The notes below the pieces were generated by a model that saw only the letters and a program-made list of their open reading frames with translations, was not told where the DNA came from and searched no databases. The translations under genes were made by a program, and so were the position numbers. Positions 7,674-12,500 of a stretch of DNA of 12,500 nt are shown here, one piece after another. The DNA is from Chromera velia (taxonomy: Eukaryota > Sar > Chromeraceae): NCBI GenBank assembly GCA_018398765.1, contig JAHBMJ010002327.1, forward strand, positions 4,853 through 17,352. The letters are read 5' to 3'. Each line of letters begins with the position of its first letter. Position 1 is the stretch's first letter.

Positions 7674-8196
7674 TACACAGTACGGTTAGGAGTAACGAAA
7701 GTAGGACGGTTACTAGGCGGCCGCTGGCCGCCCAGTTACCAATTTTATATTTACGGTAGTAGTGTTCAAATAGTAGTGGTAATAGCTAAAAACAGGCAGA
7801 TTTGGCCATATTCTGAGTCAAACTTATATAACTTACAAAACCAATTTTAGACTAGAAAAAATCATATTTTTGACATTCATCAAAAGTTTATTCTAGTGAA
7901 ACTCAATGTTCATCATTTTACGACTGAACTCTAACTTGCTCCAACTAGTATATCATTATGTGTAGCATATATTCTTTTAGTATGATCATTTCAGGGCTTT
8001 AAACTGCTAATGAGTTAAGTGGTCAGGCTTTAAAATGGGTCTAGCAACTGTTTTTAGTACCCAAGTTTTCCCTTGAACTACTATGGTAGTGGTATATGCT
8101 TTCAAGTCCACTGGTTACCATCTCATGGTTACCAAACCGACAGTAACTCGCTACTAGCTAAAAGAGGCCGGTAGTAACTCCTAACCGTACTATGTA
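7674..8196. mobile_element. 523-bp non-autonomous DNA transposon with 23-bp inverted ends and 8-bp target duplication
   Basis: Left end TACACAGTACGGTTAGGAG and the reverse complement of the right end TACATAGTACGGTTAGGAG agree at 21 of 23 positions. Both sides are flanked by GATTTCAC (7666-7673 and 8197-8204); the identity extends to AGATTTCACTA, so the exact border is uncertain by a few bases. An 8-bp duplication is typical of hAT elements, though 9-11 bp (Mutator-like) cannot be excluded. The interior has no gene but holds a GC-rich hairpin (7716-7732) and a doubled GGTTACCA motif near 8112-8130. Confidence 0.72.
7716..7732. other. Perfect GC-rich hairpin (7-bp stem, 3-nt loop)
   Basis: GGCGGCC-GCT-GGCCGCC is a perfect inverted repeat standing out in AT-rich sequence, 42 bp inside the left end of the 523-bp element. 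It could be a subterminal structure of the element; function unknown. Confidence 0.8.
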
Positions 8197-8245
8197 GATT
8201 TCACTAAAAAAATATACTAATAGTGGGTTGTGATTAGTGACTATG

Positions 8246-8270
8246 TTTGATTTGATTTGATTTGATTTGA
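8246..8270. repeat. (TTTGA)5 subterminal repeat
   Basis: Five perfect TTTGA units, the left arm of the inverted pair in the 795-bp element. The matching reversed array lies at 8974-9003. Confidence 0.9.
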
Positions 8271-8973
8271 GGTAGGGCTTAAGCTCAAATCAAATATTCA
8301 GTCAGGGAGGACCTAGTATTTAAAGACCTATCAAATACGATCAAATATTTGATCAATATGACTTTCAACCTCAAATATGAAGGTTCCGAAAAAACTTTTG
8401 CAAGTACCAATCCATCACGCATGCTGATTCAAATGAAAAAACCTAAATCTTGATGGTTTGCTCTCAAAAAAAAAACGTTTTGAGCTGTACTGAAATTGAC
8501 GTTTCACCCCTTTTTACTTCATGCAGAGGTAAACCGATCAGCTAAACGTTTTCCCGAACAGCTGTGTTGACTTTTCTGGTGCTAGAACATCTTTTACAGC
8601 CCCCTTTTTCAGCGTCTGCAAACATTTTATACCCCGTAAAGACATGTCACACAATCCGACAGGGTCGAACGGGAAGAAGGAGGCATTTGTTTTTAGAGCT
8701 GGGTACACAAAAAAAATATGGTCCGTACAAAAGGGGGCAAATGTGATTTAGTGTCAGGTGAAAATACAAGGAGCCGAGGGGGAAGGAGAAACTATTTATA
8801 GCTGTGAGTATGCAGCAGCGGCAACCAGTTCTTTTCAAACCCACCTCATCAATCAGTATGGCTTGACGATCACGTCTGACAAACATGTGTAGCTGCTCCA
8901 AGTGACTCAGTGAGGAACCCTAAGAGGTTAACCTCAAATCTTATCCCAAATATCAAATATTTGAGGTTGAAGC

Positions 8974-9003
8974 TCAAATCAAATCAAATCAAATCAAATC
9001 AAA
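8974..9003. repeat. (TCAAA)6 subterminal repeat
   Basis: Six perfect TCAAA units, the right arm of the inverted pair in the 795-bp element. It is one unit longer than the left arm, as expected from slippage in a simple repeat. Confidence 0.9.
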
Positions 9004-9449
9004 TATAATCAAATCAAACATGATCACTAGTTGTGATATTAAAATATACGTTAAAAGTCGATGTATCTAATTGTTCCGTCAGGACTACGGAAGCTGTAGG
9101 GCTCACATCTAGGCTTGGATTCAATATATACATATATATATCTTTAGGGTTCCCCTAATATCTAGGGGTGGGCATTAAAGTTTTTATTATGATATAGTTT
9201 GCCTAAAAAACTTTAAACTTTAACTTTAAAACTTTAAAAGTAAACATGCAACTAAGTGATTTAGTAAGTGATAAGTGATTTAGTGGTACCCTTAAACACT
9301 GTTCCCGTTTTGTTTTATAGAGGTCGCCCCCGCAAACGACAGGTTAATCTAAAAGACGTTGCTAAAGAACAATGATTTCATTTAACAACTGAAGTTTATA
9401 TATGGTAATATATATCGTTGTCTGCAAAGTCCCGCTCTCATCTTCCGGC

Positions 9450-9506
9450 TAGAGTCAGAAGCAGAGCAAAAGGAAGAATCTTCCCTTTGCTCTGCTTCTA
9501 ACTCTA
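9450..9506. other. Long hairpin, 26-bp arms and 5-nt loop
   Basis: Arms 9450-9475 (TAGAGTCAGAAGCAGAGC...) and 9481-9506 are inverted copies with 24 of 26 positions paired around the loop GAATC. It lies inside the inner element. If transcribed it would form a small-RNA-precursor-like stem; it may also be a nested palindrome left by another insertion. Confidence 0.85.
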
Positions 9507-9507
9507 A

Positions 9508-9924
9508 CTAATTTATATTTTTTCTGCTAACTTTTCCGTCGCCGATGATTATTTCCGATATGCCCTGTCGGTTACAGATGGCTCGATCTTTTCTTTTTTG
9601 CGCATGCTGATATACAACCCGATGGGCGGGCAAGGCGGGCTGCCTGTTGGTTGCTCTGATAAAAAGCTGTGCACCTATGAAGCCTGCTGCCGGTGTGTAG
9701 ATAATTTTATTCATCGGCTCTCTGTCTGCCCCCGATGGACTGCCGAACAAGGCTTTTTGCAGTGGTTGGCATTAATTCAATCAGACCGCTTCACTCATTG
9801 TGACTCACCTTTTGCATCCGCCTCCTTTTCTGATCTAGGGGTTCGCAAGTTCATCACATCACTCTTGTGCTCTCAACCCTCTCTCGTCTTTATGATTTCT
9901 CGTCATATTATAGTAAATGATTGA
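9508..9924 (+). pseudogene. Unassigned 139-codon open frame inside the inner element
   Basis: The frame opens after a TAA at 9505 and stops at TGA 9922. It is less AT-rich than its surroundings and contains a Cys-rich part (CSDKKLCTYEACCRC, then LSVCPRW). There is no ATG near its start; the first is at 9604. It may be a captured host gene fragment or a transposase remnant; no family recognised. Confidence 0.28.
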
Positions 9925-10034
9925 TCAGATTAAGTTCGAATAACTGTCGTCCACTTAGTTTGCGGCTGGTATAATTGAACAGACCCATGCATGTATACGC
10001 CGCCCGGGAGTTCTAACTCCACCTAAGGTTTGGC

Positions 10035-10060
10035 ATCAATCAATCAATCAATCAATCAAA
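10035..10060. repeat. (ATCA)n simple repeat
   Basis: About six ATCA units inside the inner hAT-like element. No other role visible. Confidence 0.9.
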
Positions 10061-10569
10061 TGAACATAAATTTTAACTTGAATGGACTAAGCTCTGGGAC
10101 TGAACTTCTGCTACATGCTTAGTATGTAGGCTAGTTAATTAGTTTAGTCATGAATGACCTAATTAAGAACCCATTTGAAAACTAATTGAAAAATATTTTT
10201 TTAAAATAAAGTCTGGAGGGCAAAAAAAAAAACTTTAACAAAAAGAAACTTTAAAACTTTAGTATCCAACCCTAGCCTAATATCATGATAATAATATAAC
10301 TTGAAATATAATATAATATGATATAACATCTACATAAATTCACCCCATGTTTGTCTTTTTTTCCCTCTTAATTCATCTAAACAGAGTAGTTTGCCTCTGA
10401 AGCCTTATAAAAAACCGTTTCAAAAAACAATAAGTTGTCAACAACCAAAGAGATGCGTTATCATTAGATTTTGCAGGACCGATCGTAGGACGGATCTTCA
10501 TTCTCTGACTTATCTCCGGTCTTCAACCGAATCTTCATCCTCCCATATTATATGAAGTTTATTTAAGTT

Positions 10570-10602
10570 TATATTATATTATATTACATTATATTATATT
10601 AG
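10570..10602. repeat. (ATATT)n AT-rich repeat
   Basis: Repeated ATATT/ATTAT units with one ATTAC interruption, just inside the right end of the outer hAT-like element. Confidence 0.75.
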
Positions 10603-10651
10603 CGTTTTGTCTGAAATATAATATATATTAAATCCGAACCTAGGCTCAGAT

Positions 10652-10973
10652 ACGTGCTTATACGATCTTACACATAGAGGTCTGTTAGAGAGGGCACCTT
10701 TCCTTCAGGCTTGTCTTCTCTCTATAACAGGTAGCATGTATGCACATCCATTCTCTGTATATGAGAATTGCAGTCAATAATAGGCACGCGTCTGTATTGA
10801 ATCGATCACTCTGTATTGAACGCTTTTACTATTAAGTCGATCTTACTTATCGAAGGACTTAGTGTTTCTCTTATTCATGATCCATAACACTAATCATTTC
10901 CGGCAGTCTAGCAGGCAGTCTAATATGAATCAATTAATAAAATATCTGAAGTTAATTCTGAACGATCGGAAAG
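10652..10973. other. Short intergenic region downstream of the GNAT gene
   Basis: No gene seen. Contains small direct repeats: CTGTATTGAA twice (about 10793-10820) and GGCAGTCTA/GGCAGTCTAA around 10903-10922. It should contain the polyadenylation region of the minus-strand GNAT gene, but no clear signal was identified by eye. Confidence 0.5.
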
Positions 10974-12482
10974 TCAGACAAGAGATGCGTCCGCTTCCAG
11001 GCGAGAGAGGAACGCAGCATCATGGAAGGCTCCGTCCATCAACAGTGCTTCTCTCAGAATCCCCTCACGTCTGAAACCATTCTTCTCAAGCACTCGGAGG
11101 GAGCCGGTGTTGCCGTCTCGAACCACGGCCTGCACTCTATGAAGACGGAGAAACCCAAACGCATATCGGAGTCCCAGGGCTACAGCCTCCGTACCGACCC
11201 CCCTACCCCAATACTCAGACCCGATCCAAAATCCCAAATTCCTGCAATGACGATGAGTGGGATCTCCAGGTACGACCTCACTGAAGAAAAGACACCCTAT
11301 CACACTCCCGTCTCTCGCTTTACTCGGATCCCCTTCCTCTTCTCCTGTGGCAGCGCTGTTTGGAGCGACTGCCGCTTCACAGTCTGCGTGTGCTCCATTC
11401 TCCGTTACGCTTACACTGACAGTGGCAGAGGCTGCAGATGCATTCGATAGAGGGGGTGGCAGAGAAAGGGGCATGCCGAGGCCCCCAATGTCCATTCCAA
11501 GCATGGGGGGCATCGGTTCGGCGATGTCGGTTTGAAGCATATCTTTGGGGGTCTCGAGAATGGGGGGGGCAAATCCCAGCAGGGGGGGTGGGCTGGAGTT
11601 TGAGTGGACCAGACCGACAGCGAGGGGGGGGGCAGGGGGGAGGACGGATGAGGAAGGGAGGGTGTGCCTGTTCGATGCTTTGGCAGTGCCCGGATCCTTC
11701 TTGCTATTGTCGTCTGGCCCAACCGGATCGGTGCCGCCTTTATCGGTCTTCGCTGCATCCGACCCCGGGGAGGAATGAACAGACGAGGCTGTGAGGGGCC
11801 TCACGGAAGGAGGGGGCAGGACGGCAATGGCAAAATGCTCAGAAGAGTGGGAGACTGATGAAATGAACGCATCGGCATGTTTGTGAGTGTAGGGTTGGGG
11901 AAAGTTATCGGGCATGAAAGCCTTCAATCCATGAGAATTTGCGTTCTCCACGAGGCTCTCTGCATCAGATTGACGGAATGGACGCAACAAGCATCTCCGT
12001 CCCTGCAATACCACAGCACTCGTGGCTCTTGCCGGAGCTCCTGCACCACCCGCGTCACTGGTGTTCGTGTTGTTTTGCAAGTTCATCTCTTCCTGTTGCC
12101 TAAGGAGACTCTGAAGCAGGAGAAAAAGATCTGAGCGATCAAACCCACCCAAAGCACCTGAATTTGTATCTGTCGACCCACCAAAATTCCCGCCTGTCGA
12201 GCTATCCCCTCCGCGAGAGAAATGGCCCTGGAAAGTGCGCTGCAGGCCTCTCTGAGAATTCTTCCACCTCCTTCTGCCGTCTCCGCCGAATGATGCCAGA
12301 AACGAAGAGTATACGCCGGGCAGAAAAAGCACCCTTCGACAGTCCAAGTATAAGACCAGACAAAATTCGATCAAGAGGGTCAAATGGAAGTATACAAAGC
12401 GCATTAGTCGTTGAGGGAACCTCGCAAGCTTCCCCGATGTCACGGCGTCTCCTTCGTGGGACTTGACAGAACGCGAAATCAT
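10974..12482 (-). CDS. GNAT-family N-acetyltransferase (RimJ/RimL type) with a large insertion
   Basis: One uninterrupted frame of 502 codons from an ATG at 12482 to a stop at 10974. Residues 28-65 are strongly hydrophobic (FVYFHLTLLIEFCLVLYL) and could be a signal anchor. Residues 66-158 are Gly/Ser/Asn-rich. The first half of the domain is at about 159-221 (LQGRRCLLRPFRQSDAESL), typical of the N-terminal strands and helix of Acetyltransf_3. Residues 222-391 are Pro/Ser/Ala-rich low complexity. The second half, 392-497, has IGCLFF, LGFWIGSEYWGRGVGTEA (acetyl-CoA loop, GRGVG at 426-430), VRDGNTGSLRVLEKNGF and FRREGILREALLMDG, all classic RimJ/RimL features. Family members usually have about 170-200 residues, so the enzyme is enlarged. 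It should transfer acetyl from acetyl-CoA to an amine, perhaps a protein N-terminus; the substrate is unknown. A GTATAC..GCAG pair at 12395-12274 could be an intron but would break frame (122 nt). Confidence 0.85.
   Translation of the reverse strand: MISRSVKSHEGDAVTSGKLARFPQRLMRFVYFHLTLLIEFCLVLYLDCRRVLFLPGVYSSFLASFGGDGRRRWKNSQRGLQRTFQGHFSRGGDSSTGGNFGGSTDTNSGALGGFDRSDLFLLLQSLLRQQEEMNLQNNTNTSDAGGAGAPARATSAVVLQGRRCLLRPFRQSDAESLVENANSHGLKAFMPDNFPQPYTHKHADAFISSVSHSSEHFAIAVLPPPSVRPLTASSVHSSPGSDAAKTDKGGTDPVGPDDNSKKDPGTAKASNRHTLPSSSVLPPAPPLAVGLVHSNSSPPPLLGFAPPILETPKDMLQTDIAEPMPPMLGMDIGGLGMPLSLPPPLSNASAASATVSVSVTENGAHADCEAAVAPNSAATGEEEGDPSKARDGSVIGCLFFSEVVPGDPTHRHCRNLGFWIGSEYWGRGVGTEAVALGLRYAFGFLRLHRVQAVVRDGNTGSLRVLEKNGFRREGILREALLMDGAFHDAAFLSRLEADASLV
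11309..11818 (-). other. Low-complexity insertion within the GNAT domain
   Basis: Encodes residues about 222-391 of the acetyltransferase: runs such as LPPPS, SSVLPPAPPLAVG, SSPPPLLGF and SNASAASATVSVSV. It falls between the N-terminal and acetyl-CoA-binding halves. G-rich homopolymers on the plus strand (for example 11559-11566 and 11623-11640) match Pro codons on the coding strand. Probably a disordered surface loop. Confidence 0.7.
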
Positions 12483-12500
12483 GTAATCATATCCGAAAGA

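Larger units (their letters stand above)
8235..9029. mobile_element. 795-bp hAT-like non-autonomous element with TTTGA-repeat ends
   Basis: Left end TAGTGACTATGTTTGATTTG and the reverse complement of the right end TAGTGATCATGTTTGATTTG agree at 21 of the first 23 positions, then both carry TTTGA arrays (five units at 8246-8270; six reversed units at 8974-9003). The exact 8-bp repeat GTTGTGAT flanks it at 8227-8234 and 9030-9037. The terminal TAGTG fits the hAT end pattern YARNG and the duplication fits nTnnnnAn. The interior, slightly less AT-rich at 8500-8930, has only short open frames and no recognisable transposase. Confidence 0.75.
9162..10275. mobile_element. Inner 1.1-kb hAT-like element
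   Basis: Left end CTAGGGGTGGGCATTAAAG and the reverse complement of the right end CTAGGGTTGGATACTAAAG are inverted relatives (about four differences over 23 bp); TAGGGGTGGGC is a familiar hAT end. CCTAATAT flanks both sides exactly (9154-9161 and 10276-10283; the next base also matches). Subterminal AACTTTAAAACTTTA motifs lie near both ends. The interior holds a long hairpin (9450-9506), an unassigned open frame (9508-9924) and an (ATCA)n run. No full transposase is seen, so it is probably non-autonomous. Confidence 0.68.
9109..10643. mobile_element. Outer hAT-like element interrupted by a nested element
   Basis: Left end CTAGGCTTGGATTCAATATA and the reverse complement of the right end CTAGGTTCGGATTTAATATA agree at 19 of 22 positions. 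Flanks GCTCACAT (9101-9108) and GCTCAGAT (10644-10651) match at 7 of 8 positions. Removing the inner element (9162-10275) and one copy of its duplication leaves about 413 bp, a normal size for a miniature element. No gene in the outer sequence. Confidence 0.62.

Noticed and set aside
8647-8901. Minus-strand frame of 84 residues inside the 795-bp element
   Set aside because: No recognisable domain, AT-driven composition and no splice or promoter context.
11022-11794. Plus-strand and other minus-strand frames over the GNAT gene
   Set aside because: They are shadows of the acetyltransferase coding strand and its Pro-codon homopolymers.
12274-12395. Possible intron (GTATAC to GGCAG, minus strand) in the GNAT gene
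   Set aside because: It is 122 nt long, not a multiple of three, so removing it breaks the frame into the acetyltransferase domain.
1-12500. tRNA, rRNA, CRISPR arrays, bacterial promoters or operons
   Set aside because: No cloverleaf, rRNA core or regularly spaced repeat was seen, and the gene structure is eukaryotic.

Overview
The window reads as nuclear DNA of a eukaryote with split genes. Coding segments end at GT donors and resume at pyrimidine-rich AG acceptors, reading phase is kept across the joints, and there are no operons or ribosome binding sites. A ubiquitin-like domain, a single divergent AP2-type DNA-binding domain and serine-rich or acidic linkers together suggest an alveolate protist, perhaps a chromerid such as Vitrella or Chromera. 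This taxonomic guess is an inference from domain style only. Two intron classes seem present: very short (about 53-86 nt) and longer (about 90-385 nt).

Layout. (1) About 50-1713, plus strand: a spliced gene with an N-terminal Gly/Arg-rich region, a ubiquitin-like domain about 68% identical to ubiquitin by hand count, then an acidic/serine tail. Exons at 2048-2107 and perhaps 2256-2324 may belong to it. (2) About 2708-3856, plus strand: a spliced gene with a Glu-rich linker followed by one AP2-like domain. The phases allow it to be joined to gene 1, so one long Ubl-AP2 gene is possible. (3) 3857-6207: poorly coding sequence with two unproven minus-strand open frames, degenerate purine repeats, a partial copy of an AP2-gene exon, and two small GC-rich elements bounded by ACACC plus a G run. 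(4) 6208-6830, plus strand: the last exons of a gene with an unknown helical C-terminal region. Its first visible exon shares a DNA segment with the start of gene 1. (5) 6831-10973: an AT-rich block of about 4 kb holding at least four elements with terminal inverted repeats. All have direct flanking repeats of 8 bp (one imperfect), and one lies nested inside another; this is the signature of hAT-type DNA transposons and their non-autonomous derivatives. (6) 10974-12482, minus strand: an apparently intronless gene for a RimJ/RimL-type GNAT N-acetyltransferase whose domain is split by about 170 low-complexity residues and preceded by a hydrophobic N-terminal segment.

No pathway links the recognised genes. 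A Ubl-tailed protein and an AP2 factor side by side suggest a nuclear role for genes 1-2. The GNAT gene is separate and lies beyond the transposon block, facing the plus-strand genes. Exon boundaries come from reading splice signals and phase by eye and need transcript evidence.
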